The position numbers and the translations under genes are program-made. A DNA stretch of 49,822 bases. Source: Pseudofrankia coriaricola. GTDB lineage: Bacteria; Actinomycetota; Actinomycetes; Frankiales; Frankiaceae. Location: positions 1-49,822 of the forward strand of contig NZ_MBLO01000209.1 of NCBI RefSeq assembly GCF_001854805.1, in the 5' to 3' direction. Below the pieces are notes generated by a model. It saw nothing but the letters and a program-made list of their open reading frames with translations, was not told where the DNA came from and ran no database searches. Shown here one piece after another: positions 8,695 to 16,898 of the stretch (its first letter is position 1; each line of letters begins with the position of its first letter).

Positions 8695-9144
8695 CTAGGC
8701 GCCGGCGACGTGGTGGGTGGCGACGTTGAGCCGGTTCCACACGTTGATCTGCCCGATGGCGAGCAGCAGCGCGGCGAGCTGGGCCTCGTCGTAGTGCCGG
8801 GCTGCCTCGTCGAACACGTCGTCGGACACCGGGTCGCCGCGGTCGGCGATGCGGGTGACGGCCTCGGTGAGCGCCAGCGCGGCCCGCTCGGCGTCGGTGA
8901 AGAACGCCGCGTCCCGCCAGCCAGCCACCGTGTCGATCCGCTCGTCCGGCTCCCCGGCCTTGCGCAGCGCGGCCGCGTGCATCTGCAGGCACCACGCGCA
9001 GCCGTTGATCTGGCTCGCGCGCAGGTTGACCAACTCGATCGTCTGTTCCGGCAGCCCGGTGTCCTTCACCGCCTCGCTGAGCGCGGCCAGCGCCTTCATC
9101 GCGGCCGGGACGACATACACCGGGTGCTTCATGCGTGCTTCCAC
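8695..9144 (-). CDS. Carboxymuconolactone decarboxylase family protein (AhpD-like)
   Basis: 149 residues. The redox site is Cys-Ala-Trp-Cys with a His four residues on (C49, C52, H56; in GCAWCLQMHAAAL), as in AhpD and related alkylhydroperoxidase-like proteins. NLRASQINGC and ALALTEAVTRI are further family marks. It probably acts as a thiol peroxidase-type enzyme, but many CMD proteins are uncharacterised. The GTG at 9144 is favoured over the ATG five codons in because AGGAGG lies 5 bases before it. It is divergent from an ECF41 sigma factor, a known pairing, and its upstream DNA has a matching candidate promoter. Confidence 0.9.
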   Translation of the reverse strand: MEARMKHPVYVVPAAMKALAALSEAVKDTGLPEQTIELVNLRASQINGCAWCLQMHAAALRKAGEPDERIDTVAGWRDAAFFTDAERAALALTEAVTRIADRGDPVSDDVFDEAARHYDEAQLAALLLAIGQINVWNRLNVATHHVAGA

Positions 9145-9162
9145 GAGAACCTCCTGCGGTTC

Positions 9163-9192
9163 GCGCCAGGCGCGGTCACATCCGCCTGGCGC
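9163..9192. other. 10-bp inverted repeat in the CMD 5' leader
   Basis: GCGCCAGGCG (9163-9172) and CGCCTGGCGC (9183-9192) form a perfect 10-bp stem with a 10-base loop. On the minus strand it lies between the candidate ECF41 promoter and the AGGAGG of the CMD gene, so it would be in the untranslated leader. It could be a leader hairpin or a protein-binding site. Confidence 0.5.
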
Positions 9193-9208
9193 CGACGGTC
9201 AGTGCTAT

Positions 9209-9252
9209 GACCCGACGCGACGGAGGAACGTGACAGATGCGCGAACGTGACA
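9209..9252 (-). promoter_or_regulatory. Candidate ECF41-type promoter with tandem TGTCACG boxes
   Basis: On the minus strand TGTCACG occurs twice, 17 bp apart (9246-9252 and 9229-9235). The second is followed after 16 bp by GGTC (9209-9212). The ECF41 consensus as I recall it is TGTCACA, about 16 bp, CGTC, so -35 matches 6 of 7 and -10 matches 3 of 4. Transcription would start near 9203 and lead into the CMD gene. The site lies just upstream of the sigma gene itself. Confidence 0.5.
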
Positions 9253-9350
9253 GCCATCACGGCGAGGCTCTCGGCTCTGGCGAGGACGATGCCGACCTCG
9301 GTGATGCCCCTGCGGGCGGCGACCAGCGCGAGGAGGGCCAGTCCGACGGC

Positions 9351-10382
9351 GTGCAGCGGGACGATGACCCGCGCGGCACTGGCCGCGTCGACGAGGCCGG
9401 TGGCGGTCCCGGCGCGGTCGGAGAGGAGACGGCCGCGGGGGACTGGCTGGCCGGGCGGTTCGAGGAGAACCGGCCCTACCTGCGGTCCGTCGCCTACCGG
9501 ATGCTCGGCTCGTTCGCCGAGGCCGACGACGCCGTCCAGGAGACCTGGCTGCGCCTCGCCCGGTCCGACGCCGACGGTATCGACAACCTGCGCGGCTGGC
9601 TGACGACGGTCGTCGGCCGGGTGTGCCTGAACGCGCTGCGCTCCCGGGCGACCCGGCGCGAGGAGCCGCTGGAGGCCCGGCTGCCCGACCCGGTGGTCAC
9701 CCGGCCCGACGACGCGGCCGGGCCCGAACAGGAGGCCGTGCTGGCCGAGTCGGTGGGGCTGGCGCTGCTGGTCGTGCTGGACACGCTGAGCCCGCCGGAG
9801 CGGCTGGCGTTCGTGCTGCATGACCTGTTCGGGGTGTCGTTCGACGAGATCGCCCCGATGGTCGGCCGGTCCGCGGACGCGGCCCGCCAGCTCGCCAGCC
9901 GGGCCCGCCGCCGGGTCCGCGGCACCGCCACGACCGCGCAGGCTCCCGGCGCCGACGACACGGGTGACCCCGTGGACGCGGCGGGCGGTGTGCCACCGGC
10001 GGACCGGGTACGCCAGCGGGCCGTCGTCGACGCGTTCTTCGCCGCCGCCCGCGGCGGCGACTTCGAGGGACTGCTCGCCGTGCTCGACCCCGACGCCGTG
10101 CTGCGCACCGACCTCGGGGCCCAGGCGACGCCCGCGCTCGCCGCCGCCGGCGTGCGGCGCGGCGCACGCGAGGTCGCGGGAAGCGCCCTGATGTTCGCCA
10201 ACCCGGCCGCCGCCCTGCGCCCGGTGCTGGTCAACGGCCTCGCCGGAGTCGTCGCCACCGTCGGTGGCCGGCCGCAGGCCGTCATGGCGTTCACCGTCGT
10301 CCGCGGCCGCATCACCGAGATCGACGCCTGGTCCGGCCCGGACCGCCTGCGCCACCTGGACCTCGCCGCGCTCGACGGCTGA
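9351..10382 (+). CDS. ECF41-type RNA polymerase sigma factor with SnoaL-like C-terminal domain
   Basis: About 343 residues. Region 2 is WLAGRFEENRPYLRSVAYRM then EADDAVQETWLRL; region 4 is DTLSPPERLAFVLHDLFGVS and FDEIAPMVGRSADAARQLAS. The C-terminal half (about residues 215-343) is a SnoaL/NTF2-like domain ending GPDRLRHLDL, the counterpart of the NPDKL motif that tunes ECF41 activity. The usual DGGG motif is replaced by DLGA. ECF41 factors have no anti-sigma factor and are controlled by this domain. The GTG at 9351 is the nearest in-frame start; the ATG at 9237 is better spaced to GGAGG but would add an odd acidic leader. Start uncertain, family sure. Confidence 0.85.
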   Translation: MQRDDDPRGTGRVDEAGGGPGAVGEETAAGDWLAGRFEENRPYLRSVAYRMLGSFAEADDAVQETWLRLARSDADGIDNLRGWLTTVVGRVCLNALRSRATRREEPLEARLPDPVVTRPDDAAGPEQEAVLAESVGLALLVVLDTLSPPERLAFVLHDLFGVSFDEIAPMVGRSADAARQLASRARRRVRGTATTAQAPGADDTGDPVDAAGGVPPADRVRQRAVVDAFFAAARGGDFEGLLAVLDPDAVLRTDLGAQATPALAAAGVRRGAREVAGSALMFANPAAALRPVLVNGLAGVVATVGGRPQAVMAFTVVRGRITEIDAWSGPDRLRHLDLAALDG

Positions 10383-10455
10383 ACGGGCGGCCAGGCCACG
10401 AGTCACCCGCCGACCGGCGTCGGCGGGTGACCTGGCGCTCCGTGGGAGGAGGGTG

Positions 10456-11607
10456 TCAGCCCCCCATGCGGCGGGCCAGCGCGGGCAGGAGCCGCAGCGC
10501 GTTCTCGCGGTTGATGCGTCGGCGGGTGGCCGGGTCGAGGAACGGGTCGGTGTCGACCGCCCGCGCGTTCAGCCTGGCTCCGTCGGCGGTCGCGGCCGGC
10601 CAGTCCGAGCCGTAGAGGATCCGGTCGCTGCCGGCGGCGGCGAGCAGCGACGGGGTGGCGTGTGGTGAGGTGGGCATGGCGGTGTCGTAGTAGAACCGTT
10701 TGAGGGCTCGCACGGCGGTGGCCTCGTCGACGCCGGCACCCAGGTAGGTGCCGAGCTGCAGCCGGCCGGCCATGTAAGGGAAGAAGCCGCCCCCGTGGGG
10801 GAGGATCCACTGTATGTCGGGGAAGCGGGTGAGGGTACCCGCGAGCACCATCTTGACCGCGGCGCGGGTGGTGTCGGCCAGGAAGTCCACGAGGAACTCG
10901 GCCACGGGTGTCCCCCCGCATCCGGCCAGGTTGAACGGGTGGGTGAACACCACGGCCTTGCGCCGGTTCAGTTCGGCGAGGACCGGGTCGAAGCTCGGAT
11001 CCCCGAGGTAGAGGCCCGCGGCGTGCATGTTCACCGAGACACCGTCAGCCTTCAGCGTGTCCAGCGCATATGCGGCGGCTTCGAGGGCGACGTCGACCTG
11101 GGTCAACGGTAGGTAGGCGAAGAAGCCGAAGCGTTTCGGCTGGCCGCGGACGACCTCGGCCAACCCGTCGTTCCCGATCCGGGTCATCTCCCGGATCAGG
11201 TCCGCCGTCAGGCCGGCCAGGAACTCCGCCGGGACCGGACCGGACAGCACCGCGGCGGCGACCCCGGTCTGGTCCATGATCTCCAGGGTGCTCGCCAGGT
11301 CCCACTGGGCCCAGGGCGGCCCGCCACTGGGAGGAAGAAGCCCATGGTCGATCAGCCACTGGCGGGAGGCGGGCGGATTGGCGTGCTGGTGCACGTCGAT
11401 GCGGCCGGCGGAACCGAGGGTGCTGGTGCTGGCGGTATCGGGGCTGGGGGTGTCGGCGGCGGCGCTGGTGGCCTGGAAGGCCAACGGTGTCAGCGCGGCC
11501 GCCCCCAGGGCGGCGGCGCCCAGAACAGCTGTTCGCCGGTTTGGATTCGGCGAAGCATCCAGGTGATCGGGTACCCGGCCTTCGCCGGCTTCGTTCGCGT
11601 GGCGCAC
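10456..11607 (-). CDS. Exported amidohydrolase-2 family protein (ACMSD-like) with Tat signal
   Basis: 383 residues from a GTG with GAGGAG 5 bases upstream, which rules out the longer frame to 11781. The N-terminus has a twin-arginine signal (PNRRTAVLGAAALGAAAL), so export in folded form is likely. The mature part has the metal-binding DVHQH, THPFN, WILPHGGG and YGSDWP motifs of PF04909 hydrolases and decarboxylases, the group of aminocarboxymuconate-semialdehyde decarboxylase. Substrate unknown; an aromatic acid or lactone is plausible. The leader region is long and free of genes. Confidence 0.87.
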   Translation of the reverse strand: MRHANEAGEGRVPDHLDASPNPNRRTAVLGAAALGAAALTPLAFQATSAAADTPSPDTASTSTLGSAGRIDVHQHANPPASRQWLIDHGLLPPSGGPPWAQWDLASTLEIMDQTGVAAAVLSGPVPAEFLAGLTADLIREMTRIGNDGLAEVVRGQPKRFGFFAYLPLTQVDVALEAAAYALDTLKADGVSVNMHAAGLYLGDPSFDPVLAELNRRKAVVFTHPFNLAGCGGTPVAEFLVDFLADTTRAAVKMVLAGTLTRFPDIQWILPHGGGFFPYMAGRLQLGTYLGAGVDEATAVRALKRFYYDTAMPTSPHATPSLLAAAGSDRILYGSDWPAATADGARLNARAVDTDPFLDPATRRRINRENALRLLPALARRMGG

Positions 11608-11922
11608 AAAAACTCCTCTGCTGACAGACCAGGGAATTTCGCGTCGTGCGTGACCGCGTTCGGTGTGATGTTCGGCTGACGGCAGAGCGGCCCGGCACGC
11701 CGGGGGATGCGGCGTGTCAGTTGCATAATCAATCAATGGTGCGGAGGGGTGTGATGGGGCGCTGTCACCAGCAAAGGACACGGCCGAGAGCCCGTAGCCG
11801 AGCAGTCACCTGATCGCTGGCGACAGGTTACTGCTCATCAGCATTGAGTGTCACCATTTCCATCAATTTGCCTCGGAGAGCTCGGCCGTTATCGGTAGAA
11901 CCCGGAGGAAAGGGGCCCAACG

Positions 11923-12354
11923 GTGTCCGACAGGCGGCGGATGACCAGCGCGGCCGGCCGTCCCTCCGCCCAAGCCGGCCGACGCCACCGAGGGAGGCCG
12001 GCCCGCGGCCGCGCGGGCGTTACGGCAGCCAGGCGCCAGGGTCGAGCGTTCGATTCTGCCAGTGCTGCTGGTACGCGTCTCGTTCGCCGCCGACGGGGCG
12101 GACGTGCTGGCGGCCGCGGCGGGATGCAGTTCATCCTGATCATCTGGCTGATCTCCGGGCCATTCCACCACGGCCCGGTCGTGGTGTTCGCCGTCGCCGC
12201 GCTGCGCGGCGGCCGCCCGGTGGCCGTCCCGGCCGGGGTGGCCGGGACTCAGGAGCCGGGCCAGCAGGCGACCTGCGTCGGGCCGGACGGCACACCCGCC
12301 GCGCGGGACGCCTCGCCGGCGCCCGGCACCAGCACGCCCCGGCCACACGCCTGA
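11923..12354 (+). CDS. Doubtful ORF with one hydrophobic segment
   Basis: 143 codons starting GTG, with GGAGGAAAGGGG seven bases upstream, an unusually good ribosome site. The first 65 residues are Arg/Gly-rich and not protein-like. From an internal ATG at 12124 there is one hydrophobic stretch, MQFILIIWLISGPF, then VVVFAVAALRGG, then a low-complexity tail. It may be a decayed membrane protein gene with a frameshift. The rest of the gap 11608-12436 shows only the divergent upstream region of the amidohydrolase. Confidence 0.25.
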   Translation: MSDRRRMTSAAGRPSAQAGRRHRGRPARGRAGVTAARRQGRAFDSASAAGTRLVRRRRGGRAGGRGGMQFILIIWLISGPFHHGPVVVFAVAALRGGRPVAVPAGVAGTQEPGQQATCVGPDGTPAARDASPAPGTSTPRPHA

Positions 12355-12436
12355 CGGCACGGCGGGCGGACCCACGGACCAGCCCGGCCGGGCGCGCGAT
12401 GCTTCCCCGCTGCGTCGCGCACCCGGCCGACCCGGA

Positions 12437-12940
12437 TCAGCGCACGGAGACCCTCGCGCCCTGCCGGCCCAGCTGCGCGCTCGCCGTCGCCCGCGGCTTC
12501 GCGCCCCGGCGGAACGTGACCGTCACGGTGTTGCCCGCGTCCGTGGAGCCCTTCGCGCCCACGACCACCCGCACGGTGCCCAGCTGTGCCGGCCGGTTCG
12601 CGTTCGCCGCGGTCAGCGCCGAGATGTCGAGTGTCGTCCCGGCTGGCACCGTCACCGTCAGATGGGTCACCGTGCCCGTCCTCAGCGCGTAGACGCCGAC
12701 GACCGTGCCGGTCGTGACGTTGCGGACCAGCACCGCCCGTGCCCCCGCCGGCAGCGACGCCGACTCGATGGCGATGTCCACCCGCACCTGCTGATGGGCC
12801 GGGTTCGCCGACGCCACCGCCGCCGGCCGCGTCGCCGGGGACGCGGTGGCCGCGCTGGCGGGCAGCGCCGCCACCCCGACGACCGCCGCCCCGGCCAGCG
12901 TCACGGAAATGGAACGGCGAACATTCCTGGAAACGCGCAC
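12437..12940 (-). CDS. Secreted protein of unknown function
   Basis: 167 residues from a GTG preceded by GAGGAGAAGTCCT; this ribosome site favours 12940 over the in-frame GTG at 12976. A basic n-region (RVSRNVRRS), hydrophobic core (VTLAGAAVVGVAAL) and cleavage site after ASA give a clear Sec signal peptide. The mature part is rich in Thr and Val, with alternating strands (VRVDIAIESASLPAGARAVL) like a small beta-sandwich, and has no Cys. No family recognised. The gene has its own 250-bp upstream region. Confidence 0.65.
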   Translation of the reverse strand: MRVSRNVRRSISVTLAGAAVVGVAALPASAATASPATRPAAVASANPAHQQVRVDIAIESASLPAGARAVLVRNVTTGTVVGVYALRTGTVTHLTVTVPAGTTLDISALTAANANRPAQLGTVRVVVGAKGSTDAGNTVTVTFRRGAKPRATASAQLGRQGARVSVR

Positions 12941-13238
12941 AGGACTTCTCCTCAGCATGCGAAACGAACGATTCACGTCCGGATTCCCGGACCACTTCCG
13001 CCGACCGGGCGGGGATGTTATTTCGATGTACTTTCCCAGCTCAGCGGCACAGTCGACACGTTAGTTCGGCTCCCTGTGCCGGGGCCGTGGGAATCCTGTG
13101 GGCACGTTAGAGGACACTGTTAAGGATCTGTGCCGCGCGATTTTTCGTACCGTCGCGCGTGGCCGCCCGCACATTACAGAGGTGTAAGATCCGGTGAATG
13201 GCAGCGCCTCGTGGCGGGGACCGCGCCATCATGGACGA

Positions 13239-13433
13239 GTGCTGGAGCTCGCCCTGGACTCGCTACGCGCCCAGGGCCACCCCGTCGACCCCGCCGACGT
13301 CGCCCGACTGTCCGCCTTCACCCGCAGCCACCTCAACGTGCTCGGGAAGTACTCGTTCGCGCTGCCCGACCTGCCCGCCGGCGGGATGCGGGAACTCCGC
13401 GACCCCGACGCCCCTGGCGAGGAGCACGGCTGA
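13239..13433 (+). pseudogene. Tn3-family transposase, C-terminal remnant
   Basis: The frame reads LELALDSLRAQGHPVD, then DVARLSAFTRSHLNVLGKYS and FALPDLPAGGMRELRDP before a TGA. The arrangement of a final helix, RLSPxxxxHxNxLGxY and a Leu-Arg-Asp-Pro end is that of the C-terminus of Tn3-family transposases. The catalytic DDE part is missing. The 13194-13238 codons in the same frame are not family-like. No 38-bp Tn3 terminal repeat was seen nearby. Confidence 0.7.
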
Positions 13434-13503
13434 CGGTCGGACGGGCCGCCGGTTCACCCCAGGCTTCCCCCTTGGTGGGAGCCGTCGCCGAGGGCCCGAC
13501 GGA

Positions 13504-14280
13504 TCAGCGGCGCCGGGCGAACCAGACCTCCTCGGCGGGCCAACGCTGGACCCACTCGGGTGGGAACTCCGGAAAGTCGTTGTTGGTGGCATCCGGCGGC
13601 ACCTGAACCTCGATCAGGTCCTCGACGACGAGGTCGCACGCGGCCATGAGTCGGATCGATTCTCCGTGCGGCAGTGCGAACTGCCGGTACTCCCGGCCCG
13701 AGCCGCCGCGGCGTGCCAGCTGGTGTAGTCCGAACAGGCTGTGTACCAGGCGATCGGTGGCCGGTCCGGTCTCCGGCATGCACAGCCGGGCCAAGGGAGA
13801 GTGGGTCAAGAACACCAGCCGGCCGCCAGGGCGCAGCAGCCGGGCCGCCTCCGGGATCCAGCGGTAGGGATCGCACCAGACCGCCGCGCCGTACTCGTTG
13901 ATCACCAGGTCGGCGCAGGCGTCGGTCAGCGGCACCCGCTCGGCGTCCCCGTGGATCAGCGGAAAGCGCAGCTCGAACTCGTTCTGCATGCCGCGGGCGG
14001 TGGCAAGCTGCCGGGCCGAGACATCGACACCGACCGGGTGTGCGCCGCGACCGGCAAGCCAGGCCGACACGTAGGCGCTGCCGCAGCCCAGCTCGATCGC
14101 CGAGGCACCAGCCACGTCCGCCGGCAGGACCGGCAGCCGGGATTGGGGGACGCACCACATGCCCCAGAACGGTTCGTCCGCGGCCCAGCGACGATGCGCG
14201 TACCGGTCGAACCAGGCCGACAGGTGCTCGTCCCACTGCCGCCGGTTGACCGGTGCGTGACCGCCCGCCTCATCCGCCAT
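13504..14280 (-). CDS. Class I SAM-dependent methyltransferase
   Basis: 258 residues. Motif I is AIELGCGSAYVSAWLAGRG (about residues 61-79), motif II GVDVSARQL, post-motif HGDAERVPLTDACADLVINE and motif III EAARLLRPGGRLVFLTHS. Together these form a complete Rossmann-type methyltransferase core. The N-terminal WDEHLSAWFDRYAHRRW and the C-terminal PEFPPEWVQRWPAEEVW are shared with uncharacterised actinobacterial small-molecule methyltransferases. Substrate unknown. It is a single gene, convergent on the Tn3 remnant, with an ATG at 14280. Confidence 0.88.
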   Translation of the reverse strand: MADEAGGHAPVNRRQWDEHLSAWFDRYAHRRWAADEPFWGMWCVPQSRLPVLPADVAGASAIELGCGSAYVSAWLAGRGAHPVGVDVSARQLATARGMQNEFELRFPLIHGDAERVPLTDACADLVINEYGAAVWCDPYRWIPEAARLLRPGGRLVFLTHSPLARLCMPETGPATDRLVHSLFGLHQLARRGGSGREYRQFALPHGESIRLMAACDLVVEDLIEVQVPPDATNNDFPEFPPEWVQRWPAEEVWFARRR

Positions 14281-14419
14281 ACCGATGATCGTAGGACACC
14301 TTTGAATACCGGTTGATCTTCGGTGAGGCCGCCGGCGCGACGCCCTGACGGTGTTCGTTGGGGGATCCCATTGCGTCCTGTTGGGATCTCCTGTGTCACG
14401 CCCCCCAGGGGTGCCCCGT

Positions 14420-15283
14420 TCAGGTTCCCCGTGGAGTGTCAGAGGTGTGGCGCAGCAGGGCGTCCACGACGTCCGGCCACGTCACGCGCGGCACGCCCTG
14501 GCCGATGCCGGGCAGTGTGAGCAGAGTGGCGCCCGGGATCTCCGCGGCCAGCGCCACCCCGTTGCCGTGCGGAAAGAACGGATCCTCGTCCCCGTGCACC
14601 ACCAGGGTCGGTACGGTGATCTCGCCGAGCCGTTCGCGCCACCGCGGCTGGCAGTCGATGGCCGCGAACATGCTGCCGAGATGGCTCGCACGCTGCGCCT
14701 TCGCCGTCCGGTCCGCTCGGTCGAAGACCGATCCGGCAGCCGCCCGTACGTCCTGCTCGTCGAATCCCCGCGACCCGGACTTCACCCGCACAGAACCGGT
14801 CATGTAGTCGACCACGCTGTCGCGATCGGTCCAGTCCGGCGCCGGACGCCCGAACAGCTGCCTGCTCATCTCCGCCGCGTGGTCCGGCAAGTCGGGATCG
14901 ACCGGACCGGGCGCGACCGGACGGGTGGAGACCAGCGTCAGCGACGCGACCTGGTCGGGATGGTCGAGCGCGAGCAGCTGCGCGATGAAACCGCCAACGC
15001 CCACCCCGACCACGTGCGTACGTCCCAGATCCAGCGCCACCAACAGCTCGGACGCGTCGGTGACCAGGTCGCGCAGGTCGTAGGTGGGCGCGTCCGGGTC
15101 GACGAACGTCGACTGGCCAGCGTCGCGCAGGTCATAGCGCACCACATACCGCCCGGCCAGCGCCGCGCACAGCTCGTCCGGCCAGCTCAGCATGGTGACG
15201 CCGACCAGCAGCACCGGTGGGTCCGCCAGGTCCCCGAAGGCCTCCACGCACAACTCGACACCGCTGACCTTGATCCGCTTCAC
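14420..15283 (-). CDS. Alpha/beta hydrolase, DnrP/RdmC-like, lacking catalytic Ser and His
   Basis: 287 residues with the alpha/beta hydrolase fold: oxyanion region LLVGVTMLSWPDELC, RYDLRDAGQST, elbow HVVGVGVGGFIAQ, acid strand LVVHGDEDPFFP and a C-terminal PGIGQGVPRV. In esterases of this group (aclacinomycin methylesterase type) the elbow is G-x-S-x-G and the end is PGMGHxxP. Here residue 95 is Gly instead of Ser and residue 262 is Gln instead of His, while Asp234 remains. Either it is a pseudo-enzyme or it uses another chemistry. It is divergent from an F420-type LLM oxidoreductase and the frame is otherwise intact. Confidence 0.88.
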   Translation of the reverse strand: MKRIKVSGVELCVEAFGDLADPPVLLVGVTMLSWPDELCAALAGRYVVRYDLRDAGQSTFVDPDAPTYDLRDLVTDASELLVALDLGRTHVVGVGVGGFIAQLLALDHPDQVASLTLVSTRPVAPGPVDPDLPDHAAEMSRQLFGRPAPDWTDRDSVVDYMTGSVRVKSGSRGFDEQDVRAAAGSVFDRADRTAKAQRASHLGSMFAAIDCQPRWRERLGEITVPTLVVHGDEDPFFPHGNGVALAAEIPGATLLTLPGIGQGVPRVTWPDVVDALLRHTSDTPRGT

Positions 15284-15506
15284 GAGGGTCCTTCCGGGGT
15301 TGGCGATGGTTGGTTCTCAGAGACGGACGATCTGGCGGGGCAAAACTCATCGGACCCTGTCCGCAACCGAACGTATCCAGACGGGCAGCCCGATTGTGTG
15401 CCGCCAGGCGGTGACAGCAGGCTGAGCGCCCGCGAAAGCCGGTTGGTGACTCGGCCGGCCGATGAGTTTCGGGTGGTGCGCAGGTCTACCGAGCAGACTG
15501 TGTTTG

Positions 15507-15530
15507 TCGAATCTGCCCGGGCCCGTTCGA
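15507..15530. promoter_or_regulatory. Palindromic candidate operator in a divergent promoter region
   Basis: TCGAA (15507-15511) and TTCGA (15526-15530) flank the palindrome GCCCGGGC (15515-15522). It lies in the 300-bp gap between the divergent hydrolase (15283) and LLM oxidoreductase (15584) genes. No regulator gene is adjacent. Nothing else stands out in this gap apart from the ribosome site AAAGGA before 15584. Confidence 0.3.
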
Positions 15531-15583
15531 TGTGATGTAGAAACCCCGACACAGGGCTCGGGCGACAGCGAAAGGACAGGACG

Positions 15584-16414
15584 ATGGCCGACAATCAGGC
15601 GTCCGGCGGAACGAGACCGTTTCGATTCGGGGTAGTCGCCCCCCTCAGAACTGATCTACCGGCGTGGCGAGACCAGGTGCGCCGTATCGCCGACAGCGGC
15701 TTTTCGACACTTCTGATGCCCGACGTTCAGCAGTGGCAGCCGGCGCCTGGACCCACGTTGGCTGTCGCGGCGACTCTCGCCGACCTGCGGGTGGGTACGT
15801 GGGTGTATGCCTCTCCGCTGCGCATGCCCTGGAGTATGGCGTGGGAGGCGCACTCACTGTCGGTGCTCACCGAGGGTCGCTTCGAGATGGGCATCGGCAC
15901 CGGGAGACCCGGGATCGAGGACGAACTGCGCGAGTTGGGCCTTCCGGTGGTGACACCAGGCGAGCGGTTGTTGCAGGTGCGTGACACTGTCACGTCGCTC
16001 AGAGAACTCGATGGCCCGGACCTCCATACGCCCGTGGTGATGGCCGTACGTGGCCCTAAGGCCCAGGCGCTGGCGGCCAACCTGGCGGATACGGTCACGT
16101 TCGCCGCGTGGCCGGGTGACTCTCGGGCCGAGATGATGCGGCTGGCGGCCGACTTCCGCGCAATCCGAGACGTCGAACTCGCGCTCCACGTGCCGGTGGT
16201 CGGCGACGCCGTTGCCCCATTCATGACACCCCCCGACACGGACCCGGCCGCGCTACGCGCGGCGGACTCGCTCGCGATACTCCCGAGCGACCCGGCGGCG
16301 GCCACCGAGGAGATCTTGAGGCGGCGGGAGGACAGCGGCTTCTCCTACTTCGTTGTCGGCGCCAACGCCGCTGATGCGCTCGCTCCTGTCGTCGCCGAGC
16401 TGACCGGACATTGA
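15584..16414 (+). CDS. LLM-class F420-dependent oxidoreductase
   Basis: 276 residues with the luciferase-like TIM barrel: FRFGVVAPLRTDLPAWRDQV, GFSTLLMPDVQQW, LRVGTWVYASPLRMP and LTEGRFEMGIGTGRPGIEDE in order. The helix ERLLQVRDTV and the C-terminal SGFSYFVVGANAADALAPVV are shared with the TIGR03621-type short F420-dependent enzymes of actinobacteria. It probably carries out a hydride transfer with F420H2 or FMNH2; the substrate is unknown. The start ATG has AAAGGACAGGACG before it. It is divergent from the altered alpha/beta hydrolase, so the two may serve one pathway. Confidence 0.88.
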   Translation: MADNQASGGTRPFRFGVVAPLRTDLPAWRDQVRRIADSGFSTLLMPDVQQWQPAPGPTLAVAATLADLRVGTWVYASPLRMPWSMAWEAHSLSVLTEGRFEMGIGTGRPGIEDELRELGLPVVTPGERLLQVRDTVTSLRELDGPDLHTPVVMAVRGPKAQALAANLADTVTFAAWPGDSRAEMMRLAADFRAIRDVELALHVPVVGDAVAPFMTPPDTDPAALRAADSLAILPSDPAAATEEILRRREDSGFSYFVVGANAADALAPVVAELTGH

Positions 16415-16898
16415 CCCGTCGTTGAATTCCGTCGTGACAAACCCGTTGACGAGTCCGACGGCGCGCTGCGCAACTCCGCGCGTTGGCCGTACGCCTCGTT
16501 TTCGATGACAACCCCGAGGTTGCCGCCGCCACCGTCCACCAGCTCGCCGGCTACCGATGGGTGCAACCGATCTTCTCTCGTGACGGCTTAGCTGGCGGTG
16601 GCCGCACCGCCAGAGATGAAGATTGTGCTCCTCGAATCCGACACCGCATGGCGATGCCCGAGGCGGCGATCAGCACACCCCCACGCCGTATACAGCACGG
16701 CGCGCACTCGCACTCGCACCGGCCCGGGATCCGATGCGATTCGCGCTACTTGGTACAGACGAACGGCCAGCCCCGTTAAGCCACCCGCACGCCGGCCACT
16801 ACCGGGACTCTTCGTTCCGTTGTTCCTCGGGGGCCTTCACCGCGTCGGACTGATCCTCGCCCCACTGCGCGATCCAGTCAGGCGCTGCCGGTCCGGGC
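16415..16898. other. Gap of 484 bp without a supported gene
   Basis: Between the LLM oxidoreductase and the end of the minus-strand NUDIX gene. Open frames exist on both strands but none gives a recognisable protein. GC content is locally lower and codon bias is weak. It may contain an eroded gene; no hairpin or repeat was seen. Confidence 0.4.

Noticed and set aside
9129..10406. A minus-strand ORF opposite the ECF41 sigma factor
   Set aside because: Antisense shadow; only its last part is hydrophobic and it has no start site or ribosome site.
14351..15535. A 394-codon plus-strand ORF
   Set aside because: Antisense to the intact alpha/beta hydrolase gene; not protein-like.
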